In this document: one piece after another, positions 8,747 to 17,325 of the stretch
Layout of the letters: each line of letters opens with the position of its first letter
Numbering within the stretch: the first letter of the stretch is position 1
Assembly (NCBI RefSeq): GCF_002803075.1
Contig: NZ_NNBK01000003.1
Coordinates: 421,217-485,216 of the forward strand
Direction of reading: 5' to 3'
DNA: 64,000 bases
Source: Streptomyces sp. CB01373
Lineage (GTDB): Bacteria > Actinomycetota > Actinomycetes > Streptomycetales > Streptomycetaceae
Notes under the pieces: model-generated
Told to the model about the DNA's origin: nothing
Seen by the model: only the letters and a program-made list of their open reading frames with translations
The model's database searches: none
Position numbers and translations under genes: made by a program

Positions 8747-9901
8747 ATGCACATCCGGCAGCGCCTCGCCCGGCCGCTGCAGCCTTGGCGGTCGCGGCAC
8801 GCCTTGGTGGCGATTCCGCTGGTGCTGATCGTCGCGATCACCCTGGCGGACATCCACTCGCCGGAATCCGTCCACCTCGGCCCGCTGCTCGTCGTGGCCC
8901 CCGCCCTCACCACCTCGTTCGGCGGCTACCTGCTGACCGGGCTGATCGGGGCCCTTGCGGTGGGGGCGCAGGTGCTGCTTGCCATGCTCCACGGGGGAAT
9001 GACCGCCCCCAACCACATCTCGCAGCTCATCGCGCTCACGATCCTCACCGCCTTCTGCATGGTCGTGTGCTTCTTCCGGGACCGGCGTAAGGCGGAACTG
9101 GCCCAGGTGCGGTCCGTCTCCGAGGCCGCCCAGAGAGCCCTGCTCCGCCCGCTGCCCGACCATCTCGGCGGCCTGCACATCGCCTGCTCGTATCTGGCGG
9201 CCGAGAAGGAGGCGTGCATCGGCGGTGACCTGTACGCGGTGGCCCGCACCGGTGACCGTACACGGGTGATCGTCGGTGACGTACGGGGGAAAGGGCTGGC
9301 CGCGATCGGAGAGGCGGCCACGCTGCTCGGCGCGTTCCAGGAGGCCGCCCACCACCACCCCACGCTGCCCGCCCTCGCGGAGGCCCTGGACCGCAGTGTC
9401 TGCCGGTACCTCACCGAATTCCCGGAAGCCGACGGGGAAGTCCAGGAGCACTTCATCACCGCGCTGCTGCTGGAGATCCCCGAGCACGGCCCCGTGGCCC
9501 GGGTCGTCCACTGCGGGCACCCGCCGCCCTTCCTGATCAGGCAGGGGCACGTAGTCTCGCTGACGAGTCCCCGCCCGGCGCCTCCGCTGGGCATGTCGGG
9601 GCTGCGGCCGGGCGCCTACGACACGCACGCCTTCTCGTTCCGGCCCGGTGACACGCTGCTCCTCTACACCGACGGTGTGGTGGAGGCCCGCGACAGCAGT
9701 CGGGCCTTCTACCCGCTGGAGGAACGGATCGCCCAGTGGGCCAGGTGCGGCCCCAGGACCCTGGTGCAGCACGTGGAACAGGATCTTCTCGCCCACGCCG
9801 ACGGCGCTCTCGGCGACGACGCCGCCCTCCTCGCCATCCGGCGCACCGCCGCGCCGCACAGCGGTCTGCACCTCAGCCATCGGGTGCACGGCGCTGCCTG
9901 A
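8747..9901 (+). CDS. Membrane PP2C/SpoIIE-type phosphatase
   Basis: The protein has 384 residues. Three hydrophobic segments (about residues 18-36, 45-72 and 85-108: ALVAIPLVLIVAITL, LLVVAPALTTSFGG, LIALTILTAFCMVVCFF) precede a cytoplasmic SpoIIE phosphatase domain (~130-375) with IGGDLYAVARTGDRTRVIVG, VRGKGLAAI, CGHPPPFL and LLYTDGVVEARD. It is a close paralogue of the gene at 42829 in both halves; that comparison supports the start at MHIRQRL rather than the longer frame from 8693. The family dephosphorylates regulatory proteins such as STAS-domain anti-anti-sigma factors. Target and signal are not visible from the neighbourhood. Confidence 0.88.
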   Translation: MHIRQRLARPLQPWRSRHALVAIPLVLIVAITLADIHSPESVHLGPLLVVAPALTTSFGGYLLTGLIGALAVGAQVLLAMLHGGMTAPNHISQLIALTILTAFCMVVCFFRDRRKAELAQVRSVSEAAQRALLRPLPDHLGGLHIACSYLAAEKEACIGGDLYAVARTGDRTRVIVGDVRGKGLAAIGEAATLLGAFQEAAHHHPTLPALAEALDRSVCRYLTEFPEADGEVQEHFITALLLEIPEHGPVARVVHCGHPPPFLIRQGHVVSLTSPRPAPPLGMSGLRPGAYDTHAFSFRPGDTLLLYTDGVVEARDSSRAFYPLEERIAQWARCGPRTLVQHVEQDLLAHADGALGDDAALLAIRRTAAPHSGLHLSHRVHGAA

Positions 9902-10079
9902 CGACGTGGCCCGCCAAGGATTCCTGGACGGACAGTCATCTTCTTGGAAACTCTTCGCGCAATCCCCGCGCAGGGGAAAAAACGTCTCCGCTCGCCTGTT
10001 GGCACAAGCAGGCGGTGAACGACGGGCCGGGCCGGCCCCACCGCCGACGGAATCCACCGTCGAGGATGGGAGTTCTCCG

Positions 10080-11357
10080 ATGCCGCTGACGTCGACGGGT
10101 CCGCGTACGGGCCGCGCGTCCGAGGAGAGGACCGGAGGGGCTGTGCGCCCGGGCTCCGTAGCCCGGTACGGGGCGGGGTTCTGGACGGTCGCCGCGGTGT
10201 TCGTGACGGCCATGGCGTTCTCCACCGTTCCCACCCCGCTGTATCCCGTGTACAAGGCCCACGACGGGTTCTCCACGTTCACGGTCACCGTCGTGTTCGC
10301 CGTCTACGCGGTCGGAGTGCTGATCAGCCTGCTGCTCGCCGGGCACGTATCGGACTGGCTGGGCCGCAAGAAGGTCATGGCGGCGGCGCTGGGACTCGAA
10401 CTGCTCGCCGCCGTCCTGTTCCTGTCCGCCACGGCCCTGCCCGTACTGCTCGCAGCCCGGCTGGTCACCGGTCTCGGCGTCGGCATGCTGACGGCGACCG
10501 CCACCGCCTACCTCCAGGAGCTGCACAGCGCCCACCGGCCCGGCACCTCGGCACGGAGGTTCGAGATCGTTTCGACCGCGGCCAATATCGGCGGACTCGG
10601 CCTCGGGCCCGTCGCCGCGGGAGTGCTCGCCCAGTACTTCGGTGCGCCGCTCCGGCTGCCGTACGCGGTCTTCGTCGTGCTGCTGGTGGCCGGGGCGGCC
10701 GCCGTCGCGCTGATGCCCGAGACCGTCACCAAGCCCGCGGTCAGGCCCGCCTACCACCCGCAGCGGGCCGGGACCGCCCTCCGCGACCCCGGATTCCTCG
10801 CCCCCGCCGCGGCCGGTTTCACCTCCATGGCCGTGTTCGGCCTGTTCACCTCGGTGGTGCCCGGCTTCGTCGGCGGCACCCTGCACCACCCGTCCCGGGC
10901 ACTCGCCGGACTGGTCGTCTCCGCGGTGTTCGCGGCCGCGGCGGCTGTCCAGACGGGCACCGGCCGGCTCCGCGCCCGCACACGCTGGTACGCCGGGCTG
11001 CTCGCCCAGGCCGTGGGCATGGCCGTCCTCCCGGCCGGTATCCGCCTCGTCAGCCTGCCTCTGTTCCTGCTCGCCGGGATCATCGCCGGAGCGGGCGCCG
11101 GCCTGCTGTTCAAGTCCGCCGTCGAACAGGTCGCCGACGCGGCTGCGCCGGCCCGGCGCGGCGAGGCCCTGGCCGGTCTGTTCCTCGCCTCCTACTTCGG
11201 CCTGGCGCTGCTTCCCGTCGGCCTGGGCGCCGCCAGCAGCGCCATGAACCTGTCCGACGCGACGACGTGGTTCTCCGTCGTCGTCCTCGCGCTGCTCGCG
11301 GCCGTCGCCGTACGCGGCCGCCGCCACGGCCCCACCACGTCACGTCCTCGTGCCTGA
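10080..11357 (+). CDS. MFS transporter
   Basis: A 425-residue major facilitator with about twelve hydrophobic segments. The loop 2-3 signature is GHVSDWLGRKKVM (residues ~90-103), and motif-like RLVTGLGVGMLTATATAYL follows. The first segment begins at FWTVAAVFVTAMAFST, so the N-terminal ~35 residues are a cytoplasmic lead. The start at ATG 10080 (MPLTSTG) has GGGAG a few bases upstream; the open frame extends far upstream but shadows the phosphatase gene. The substrate is unknown; drug-proton antiporters and sugar exporters both look like this. It lies alone between the phosphatase and a convergent receptor gene. Confidence 0.88.
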   Translation: MPLTSTGPRTGRASEERTGGAVRPGSVARYGAGFWTVAAVFVTAMAFSTVPTPLYPVYKAHDGFSTFTVTVVFAVYAVGVLISLLLAGHVSDWLGRKKVMAAALGLELLAAVLFLSATALPVLLAARLVTGLGVGMLTATATAYLQELHSAHRPGTSARRFEIVSTAANIGGLGLGPVAAGVLAQYFGAPLRLPYAVFVVLLVAGAAAVALMPETVTKPAVRPAYHPQRAGTALRDPGFLAPAAAGFTSMAVFGLFTSVVPGFVGGTLHHPSRALAGLVVSAVFAAAAAVQTGTGRLRARTRWYAGLLAQAVGMAVLPAGIRLVSLPLFLLAGIIAGAGAGLLFKSAVEQVADAAAPARRGEALAGLFLASYFGLALLPVGLGAASSAMNLSDATTWFSVVVLALLAAVAVRGRRHGPTTSRPRA

Positions 11358-11421
11358 TCACGATGCTCCTGGCCCGTCTGCGCGACGGCATCCTCCGTGC
11401 CCGGTGACGGCCGGGGGTCCC

Positions 11422-14085
11422 TCAGCCGGACGGTGACCGGCTGTCCTCGCGGAGGCAGGGGAAGGTGTCGGGCGGGGTGCCCCACTTCTCGGGGTCCTGC
11501 CGGTCGGGCAGGATTCCGCAGCTGAGCAGTGTCGTCGTGGCACCGCCCGGCTGGGCGATCTCACGGATGTAGACGGCCTTGTCGGGTGGGAACTTGTTCC
11601 TGGCATCCAGTTGCAGCACGCCCGACGCGCCGGGGTACTGCGACACGCCATGGGCGGTGAGCCACAGGTAGATGTCGTTCGGCTGGACGTCGGGGGAGGC
11701 GGGCAGGAGATTCTCGACGACCTTGGAGACGATGCCCACGCTGTCGAATCCGCTGGCCGCGTCCGCGTCGGCGCTGTGGCGGTGGAAGACGTCGGCGAAG
11801 TCCTGGGTGAACTGCGCGTAGGGATCCCGGGGGTCCCGCGTGGGGGCGTTCGTCGTCTCGTAGAAGAGATTCATGTACGGGTAGGCGCGCGCCGTCTCCG
11901 CCGGACGGAGCTGGAAGTCGAGGGGGGCGCTTTCCGAGATCAGGGGAATGGTCGTTCCCGCCGGTGGCTGGCACTCGCCACCGGCACTCCGCATGGCGTT
12001 GAGAAGACTGGGCAGTACTCCGGACCGTGCCAGGTAGACGACGATGCCGTGGGTCGCGGTGACCTTGTTGCACACGTCGGTGACGATGCTCTCCGGCGTT
12101 GTCGCGCCGGGCTTCTCGCTGTAGGTGATCTCGTCGATGTCGCCGTGCGCACGGTAGGCGCGTACGAAGACGTTCCTCAGGTCCGTGCTGAAGGAGGTGT
12201 CGGTCGGGTCGTAGACGACGACGGCGTGGGGCCTGTCGCTGGTGAGGCGGTGAATCTCGGGGGAGTGGCGGATGAAGTCCGCGAGGATCGGACCCAGGCG
12301 TGTGTCGGGCGCCGAGATCTGGAAGTAGCGCTGCGGGGAGTAGGGTCCGACCATGGTGCTGCCGGAGACGCCGCTCGCAATGACGGGAATCCCGGCACGG
12401 TCGAACTCCTGGACCGCCTTCAACGACTCGGGACGGCTCTGCGTGATGCCGATGACCGCCGCGATGTGGTCGGTGCGCTGCCGGTCGATGATCATCTGTG
12501 CGACGTCCGGGTTCTTCGGCGCCGCGGCGTTGTAGGCGCCGTACTGGAAGTACTGGCCGGTGTTGGCGATGAGCAGGCGGATCGGCATCTTGTTCTGGCG
12601 GACACCGGAGTTCAGCTTGTGCTGCTGGGCGATCACGCCGCGCAGGATCTGCAGGCCGAGCGGCGGATCGTCGTACACACCGTCCTGCAGAGTCAGGGGA
12701 GCGAGAAAGACCAAGGTGCGGTACGGCCCGTCGGGAATCCGGGCGTTCTCCTTGGCGACCTGGTCCTCCAGGTCCCGCAGTTCATTCCCGCGGTCTCCCT
12801 GCACGCCCAGATGGCATTGCTTGCCGTCGGTGAGACCCACTCGCTCACCGGTCCCCACGGTCAGGCACGAGGCAGGCGCGCCGGCCCGAGTGGACCAGAG
12901 GTGGCTCGGGGCCAGCAGGAGTCCCGCGGTCGCCACGCCCACGACGGGCAGGACCGACGGACGGATCCAGTCCAGGGGGTGGTCCTTGCGGGCCATGACT
13001 TCCAGACCGTTCTCGATCTTGTACTTCGCCGTACCGTCCGAGTCGTCCGCGGCCGGCAGCGTGACGAGGCGTACGGGCTCGGCACTGTCTTCGCCGAGGA
13101 CGGTGCAGACCTTGTCGGCGATGCCGTTCGGCCGGTCGAGGTCGGCGTCGAGCGGGATGGCGTAGTCGGGCGGTGGGCCCGCGCAGGCGGCCAGGACGAG
13201 CAGCGGCCTGGTCGGGTGGTCGCCGGCCAGTTCCTCGAAGGTGCCGAGGAACGCCCGACCGGGGCCGTTCGGGTCGTCGATCTCCGGGATGAGAACGACG
13301 AAGGACCACCGGCGCCGGTCCCGCAGGTGACTCAGCCAGGTCCTGCCCCGGGTCGCCCTGCGCAGGTCGGTCAGGAGCGCGCGCAACAGGATGCGCCGCA
13401 CGCGCTGGTCGTCGCGACCCAGTTCGCCGTCACGGCAGAAGTCGAGCGCGGCGTCCAGGAAGCTGCCCCGGTTGCATTCGCCTGCCACCCAGCGCAGGCC
13501 CCAGTGCCGCAGATGGAACCGGTAACACAGCTTGGGAAGGTCGACGATCACGGCGGCGACGAGTCCTTGGAGCCAGCCGGTCAGAGCATGCCGGCCCAGG
13601 AAGTCCGCCACGTAGGCGCCGGCGCGCAGCGACCTCCGCCTCTGCAGCATTTCCGCGTAGAGGGTCTCGACGATGGGCTGCTGCTCGGCCTGGACGTCTC
13701 CCGCGCCGCGTTCCGCTTCCAGTACGGCCCGGCACGTGTGGAAGGCGCGCAGCCGCAGACGCCCCGAGGGCATGGTGCGCTGGAACGTCCGTGCCACACG
13801 GTCGATCGTCGGAAGGAAGCCGTCGGCCGGTATCGCGTCGTCGACGACCGCATGCGGCACCCGGCAGTGCGCGTTGCCGTGGCCTCGTGCCAGTCGGCTC
13901 TCGTACTCCCGGATCATGAAGGCGGGCCATGTGGCATCACCGCCGTCCTGTCTGCTGAGCACCAGGGCGGGCACCCTCTCGGCCCCTGACCTCCTGGCCG
14001 CGAAGGCATCCAGCTGGCGTATCAGACGGTCCGACCACCTGGGGTACCCCGGCGTCGAGTCCCTGGGGCCGGGCGAGTTGGGCAC
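11422..14085 (-). CDS. Membrane-anchored periplasmic-binding-fold receptor with degenerate NTPase-like N-terminal part
   Basis: The protein has 887 residues. The first ~370 are cytoplasmic-looking and resemble a P-loop/STAND ATPase whose Walker A is lost: the strand VPALVLS is followed by RQDGGDATW rather than GxxxxGKT. A Walker B-like strand WSFVVLIPEIDD (~260) and a following PLLVLAACAG strand (~300) remain. One membrane segment (~377-397, VLPVVGVATAGLLLAPS) leads to a ~480-residue outer part with the type 1 periplasmic binding fold seen in amino-acid ABC receptors (VIGITQSRPESLKAVQEF, AGIPVIASGVSG, FQISAPD, HAVVVYDPTD, GFDSVGIVSKVVENL). No ABC permease or ATPase gene is adjacent, so it looks like a sensor rather than a transport component. 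Ligand and output are unknown. Confidence 0.75.
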   Translation of the reverse strand: MPNSPGPRDSTPGYPRWSDRLIRQLDAFAARRSGAERVPALVLSRQDGGDATWPAFMIREYESRLARGHGNAHCRVPHAVVDDAIPADGFLPTIDRVARTFQRTMPSGRLRLRAFHTCRAVLEAERGAGDVQAEQQPIVETLYAEMLQRRRSLRAGAYVADFLGRHALTGWLQGLVAAVIVDLPKLCYRFHLRHWGLRWVAGECNRGSFLDAALDFCRDGELGRDDQRVRRILLRALLTDLRRATRGRTWLSHLRDRRRWSFVVLIPEIDDPNGPGRAFLGTFEELAGDHPTRPLLVLAACAGPPPDYAIPLDADLDRPNGIADKVCTVLGEDSAEPVRLVTLPAADDSDGTAKYKIENGLEVMARKDHPLDWIRPSVLPVVGVATAGLLLAPSHLWSTRAGAPASCLTVGTGERVGLTDGKQCHLGVQGDRGNELRDLEDQVAKENARIPDGPYRTLVFLAPLTLQDGVYDDPPLGLQILRGVIAQQHKLNSGVRQNKMPIRLLIANTGQYFQYGAYNAAAPKNPDVAQMIIDRQRTDHIAAVIGITQSRPESLKAVQEFDRAGIPVIASGVSGSTMVGPYSPQRYFQISAPDTRLGPILADFIRHSPEIHRLTSDRPHAVVVYDPTDTSFSTDLRNVFVRAYRAHGDIDEITYSEKPGATTPESIVTDVCNKVTATHGIVVYLARSGVLPSLLNAMRSAGGECQPPAGTTIPLISESAPLDFQLRPAETARAYPYMNLFYETTNAPTRDPRDPYAQFTQDFADVFHRHSADADAASGFDSVGIVSKVVENLLPASPDVQPNDIYLWLTAHGVSQYPGASGVLQLDARNKFPPDKAVYIREIAQPGGATTTLLSCGILPDRQDPEKWGTPPDTFPCLREDSRSPSG

Positions 14086-14223
14086 ATGTGCCTCCGGGGG
14101 AGAAGTAGGGAGGTCAACATGCCATGAGCAGGCAGTGCGAAAGTGCTTTTATCCGCCAATGGCCCGTACTGAGTGGTTCGGATCGTTTCGGGGTCGCGCA
14201 TTGCCGGCCCCGTGACGCGATGA

Positions 14224-14260
14224 GCCCGCGCGTTGACGGCGGTACATCAAGCGCGCGGGC
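14224..14260 (-). terminator. Hairpin downstream of ppa
   Basis: Arms 14224-14236 (GCCCGCGCGTTGA) and 14247-14260, complementary except for one bulged G, with a 10-base loop. It follows the pyrophosphatase stop on the minus strand. The rest of 14086-14290 has no gene I can support. Confidence 0.55.
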
Positions 14261-14290
14261 GCCGGCCGGCGATGGGGTCCCGCAGTCCCG

Positions 14291-14791
14291 TCAGCTGTGG
14301 ACCGGCGTGTGCCCGCCGGTGGCACGGGCGCGGGAGGCGTCGATCTCCGCGTAGGCCTGCTCGCGGCCCTCCCAGTGCGAGCCCTCGACGGACTTGCCGG
14401 GTTCCAGGTCCTTGTACACCTCGAAGAAGTGGGTGAACTCCAGCCGGTCGAAGAGGGAGATGTCGTCGATGTCCTGCACGCCCGCGTACCGGGGATCGTG
14501 GGCGGGCACGCAGAGGATCTTCTCGTCGGGGCCGCGCTCGTCCTTCATGGCGAACATGCCCACCGCCCGGCACTCGACGAGGCAGCCGGGGAACGTCGGC
14601 TCGCCGGTCAGCACGAGCGCGTCCAGCGGGTCGCCGTCACGCCCCAGGGTGCCGTCGATGTAGCCGTAGTCCGCCGGATACCGGGTGGAGGTGAACAGCA
14701 GCCGGTCCAGCCGGATGCGGTGCAGTTCGTGATCCATCTCGTACTTGTTCCGGGACCCCTGGGGGATCTCCACGATCACGTCGAACTCCAT
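14291..14791 (-). CDS. ppa: Inorganic pyrophosphatase (family I)
   Basis: A 166-residue soluble enzyme that hydrolyses pyrophosphate to phosphate and so pulls biosynthetic reactions forward. Family I motifs are all present: EIPQGSRNKYEMD, the YPADYGYI stretch, the signature DGDPLDALVL with metal-binding aspartates, VPAHDPRY and the C-terminal FFEVYKDLEPGKSVE. Length matches bacterial hexameric enzymes. The ATG at 14791 has an AGGAGG ribosome site eight bases upstream. It is monocistronic here, with a downstream hairpin at 14224-14260. Confidence 0.96.
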   Translation of the reverse strand: MEFDVIVEIPQGSRNKYEMDHELHRIRLDRLLFTSTRYPADYGYIDGTLGRDGDPLDALVLTGEPTFPGCLVECRAVGMFAMKDERGPDEKILCVPAHDPRYAGVQDIDDISLFDRLEFTHFFEVYKDLEPGKSVEGSHWEGREQAYAEIDASRARATGGHTPVHS

Positions 14792-14922
14792 GGTGTCCTC
14801 CTGGCAGGCCTCCAGCCTACGCCGGACGGAGCACCGCCTTCCGGCCGTGGCGAACCGGTGCGGCGGCCGGTGGACCGGGTACTCGGAAGGCCTCCCGGTG
14901 AAGGTGAAGGAGTGATGGGCTC

Positions 14923-15102
14923 ATGGCAGGAGACGACGACTACTTCTACACCCGGGATCGTCCGGAGAACCCCGACCTCGAGGAGGACCGCCCGCGCGGT
15001 GGCGGTGGCGAGCCCGCCGGCAAGGGTGCGCTCGGGTCCTTCCGGGTCCTGTACATCGTGGTGGCGGTGGTGATCGTGATCATGTTCGTGACGCTCATCT
15101 GA
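14923..15102 (+). CDS. Small single-pass membrane protein
   Basis: A 59-residue product from ATG 14923 with AAGGAG about ten bases upstream. The N-terminal half is acidic and glycine-rich (MAGDDDYFYTRDRPENPD, RPRGGGGEPAGKG) and the C-terminal end is one hydrophobic helix (VLYIVVAVVIVIMFVTLI) finishing at the stop. The pattern of a charged head plus C-terminal helix is common in small streptomycete membrane proteins. I do not recognise the family. Codon usage (GC-rich third positions) supports it as a real gene despite its size. Confidence 0.7.
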   Translation: MAGDDDYFYTRDRPENPDLEEDRPRGGGGEPAGKGALGSFRVLYIVVAVVIVIMFVTLI

Positions 15103-15117
15103 CGCAGGACGGCCTGC

Positions 15118-15585
15118 TCACGGGCGACGTTCCGCGGCCGTCACAAGGCCGTGGGTGACCAGTCCGTACAGCAGGTGCGGCACCGCGTCCGACAGCCAGT
15201 CCTCGGCCGGCCAGTCAGCCGGGTCGCTCACTCCGAGCCGGGCCATCGGCACGTCCGTCGCGGCCATGGCCAGGGCGCCGGTGACCACACCTCCCAGCCA
15301 CCAGGGCATCCTGACCCCCGCCCGACGGGCCAGCGCGACGGCCGTTCCCGTGCCGACGCCCACGGCGATGCCGGACAGCGCGCCGAGGCCGGAGAGCCGG
15401 TTGTCCCGGCTGTCGTCCGGTCCGGCGACCGGATGGCCCAGGTCCTCCGCGAGCTTGTCCACCACCTGTGCGGGGACCTGGCTGGCCGGCCTTCCCCGCC
15501 ACGCCATGTCGGCGTAGGTCACGGCGTTCAGTACGGTCGTTCCGGCGGCACCGGCGACGCCACCACGCACCATGCTCCCGATCAT
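15118..15585 (-). CDS. Conserved small membrane protein of unknown function
   Basis: The protein has 155 residues from ATG 15585 (MIGSMVRGGVAGAAG); an open frame to 15663 has no better ribosome site. The start VRGGVAGAAGTTVLNAVTYADMAWRGRPAS, the middle DNRLSGLGALSGIAVGVGTG and the end WLSDAVPHLLYGLVTHGLV make a pattern I recognise from hypothetical proteins in many streptomycetes. Two or three glycine-rich hydrophobic helices suggest a membrane protein. Function is unknown and the neighbours do not help. Confidence 0.75.
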   Translation of the reverse strand: MIGSMVRGGVAGAAGTTVLNAVTYADMAWRGRPASQVPAQVVDKLAEDLGHPVAGPDDSRDNRLSGLGALSGIAVGVGTGTAVALARRAGVRMPWWLGGVVTGALAMAATDVPMARLGVSDPADWPAEDWLSDAVPHLLYGLVTHGLVTAAERRP

Positions 15586-15895
15586 GTCCGGCCGGGTTCC
15601 CCCAGCCCTGGGTACGAATCGCGCGGGGCCGAAGTCCCCCGCGAGCCCCCCGCGCGAGCTCATGCGCCACGGTGGCGAAGTGCCTCGCGCAAGGCCGTGC
15701 GCAGGGCCTGCCCATGGGGCCTTGCGAACACGGCCGCCTCCAGTGGCCGGGAGGTCGCATACCCCTTGCCGCTCTTGGGCACTCGGGCCTCGTCATCGAG
15801 GGGCGGACGGCTGCGGCCAGCGACCGCGCCACGGACCGTGACGATCACTGGCCGCGCATCCGGCCCCACGGATTCCGACGGTGGAGGAGAGCGTG

Positions 15896-16129
15896 ATGGC
15901 GAGGAACACCGAGACCGGCAAGGTCACCGGCACCCTGGACAAGGACTACAACCTGCTCTGGTACGTCGAGGAGTGCCTGGGCAACGCCCTGCGTCTGGAG
16001 ACCTACATCGACGACGCCGAGCGCGAGCACGACGCCGACCTGGTCGAACTCTTCCGCAAGGCGCAGGCCGACAGTCGCAAGGGTGCCGAGATGGGCAAGG
16101 AACTGCTCCGCGGCCGGCTCGCCGGCTGA
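15896..16129 (+). CDS. Small conserved hypothetical protein
   Basis: The protein has 77 residues starting at ATG 15896, with GGAGGAG six bases upstream, which decides it over the in-frame GTG at 15881. It is soluble and highly charged, mostly helical by appearance (YNLLWYVEECLGNALRLETY, DDAEREHDADLVELFRKAQ). No motif is recognised. It precedes the disrupted FAD-oxidase remnant by 13 bases and may have been its operon partner. Confidence 0.75.
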   Translation: MARNTETGKVTGTLDKDYNLLWYVEECLGNALRLETYIDDAEREHDADLVELFRKAQADSRKGAEMGKELLRGRLAG

Positions 16130-16142
16130 CCCCTGCCCTACC

Positions 16143-17325
16143 GTGACTCCCGCACCCGTGCAGCCGGCCGCGTCGAACGCGGCCGGCCTCGAAGCCGCGC
16201 TGCTCGCCGAGACCGACGCCGAAGTCCGCTTCGACGCCGGCAGCAGGGGCGCGTACGCCACCGACGGCTCCCTACCGGCAGGTCCCGATCGGGGTCGTCG
16301 TCCCGCGCGACATCGAGTCCGGTGCCCGGGCCGTCGAGGTGTGCGCGCGGTTCGGCGCCCCGGTCCTGTCCCGGGGCGGCGGGACCAGCCTGGCCGGTCA
16401 GGCGACCAACGCGGCGGTGGTCGTCGACTGGACGAAGTACTGCCACCGGCTCGTGTCGGTCGATCCCGGCGCCCGCACCTGCGTCGTGGAGCCGGGGATC
16501 GTCCTGGACGAGCTCAACCGCCAACTGTCCGGCCACCGACTCCAGTTCGGGCCCAAGCCGTCGACGCACACCCACTGTGCGCTGGGCGGAATGATCGGCA
16601 ACAACTCCTGCGGCGCCTCCACGCAGGCGTACGGCAAGACCGTGGACAACGTACGCCGCCTGGAGATCCTCACCTACGACGGCACACGGATGTGGGTGGG
16701 GCCCACCCCGAAGGCCGAGCGGGAGCGGATCGCGGAGGAGGGCGGCCGCAGGGCCGAGATCTACGCAGGCCTCGACCGCATCATCACCGAGTACCTCGCG
16801 GACGTGCGGCACGGCTACCCGGACATTCCGCGCCGCGTCTCCGGCTACAACCTGGACTCCCTGCTGCCGGAGAAGGGCTTCGACGTCGCCAGGGCCCTGG
16901 TGGGCAGCGAGGGCACCCTCGTGACCGTGCTGCGCGCCGAGCTCGACCTCGTGCCCGTACCGCCGTTCCAGTCGCTGCTCGTCCTCGGGTACGACGACAT
17001 CTGCACCGCCGCCGACGACGTCCCGCGCCTCCTGGAACACAGCGATCCCAGCCAACTGGAGGCCGTCGACGACCAGGCGCGGGAGCTGCTGTGGTCGCTG
17101 AGCCGCAGTGAGAAGGACCCCGCCGTGGCCCTCTCCGACAACCCGGTGCGCGAACAGGAGATGCTCAAGGCACGCGAGGCGGGGCTGGGGGTGACTGCCC
17201 GCCCCCCGGACGGCCGGGAGACCTGGGAGGGCTGGGAGGACTCCGCCGTCCCGCCCGACCGCCTGGGGGACCATCTGCGCGACCTGAAAGTCCTGTTCGA
17301 CGAGTTCGGCTACGACCATCCGTCG
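16143..17325 (+). pseudogene. FAD-linked oxidase (D-lactate dehydrogenase type), truncated and frameshifted
   Basis: The remnant begins at GTG 16143 (VTPAPVQPAASN...ETDAEVRFDAGSRGAYATDGS). Around 16270 the expected GSNYRQVPIGVVVPRD reads on only after a shift: two bases appear lost between TCC and TACCGGCAG. After that the PCMH-type FAD-binding domain continues (APVLSRGGGTSLAGQ, LGGMIGNNSCGASTQAYGKTVDN, ALVGSEGTLV). It stops at FDEFGYDHPS near 17325, where relatives would continue for several hundred residues with the substrate cap and Fe-S parts. From there the frame runs directly into a TPP enzyme. The intact relatives oxidise D-lactate or related 2-hydroxy acids. Confidence 0.75.

Noticed and set aside
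11422..14085. Ordinary ABC amino-acid binding protein
   Set aside because: It has no N-terminal signal peptide or lipobox, and a 370-residue cytoplasmic domain precedes the membrane segment.
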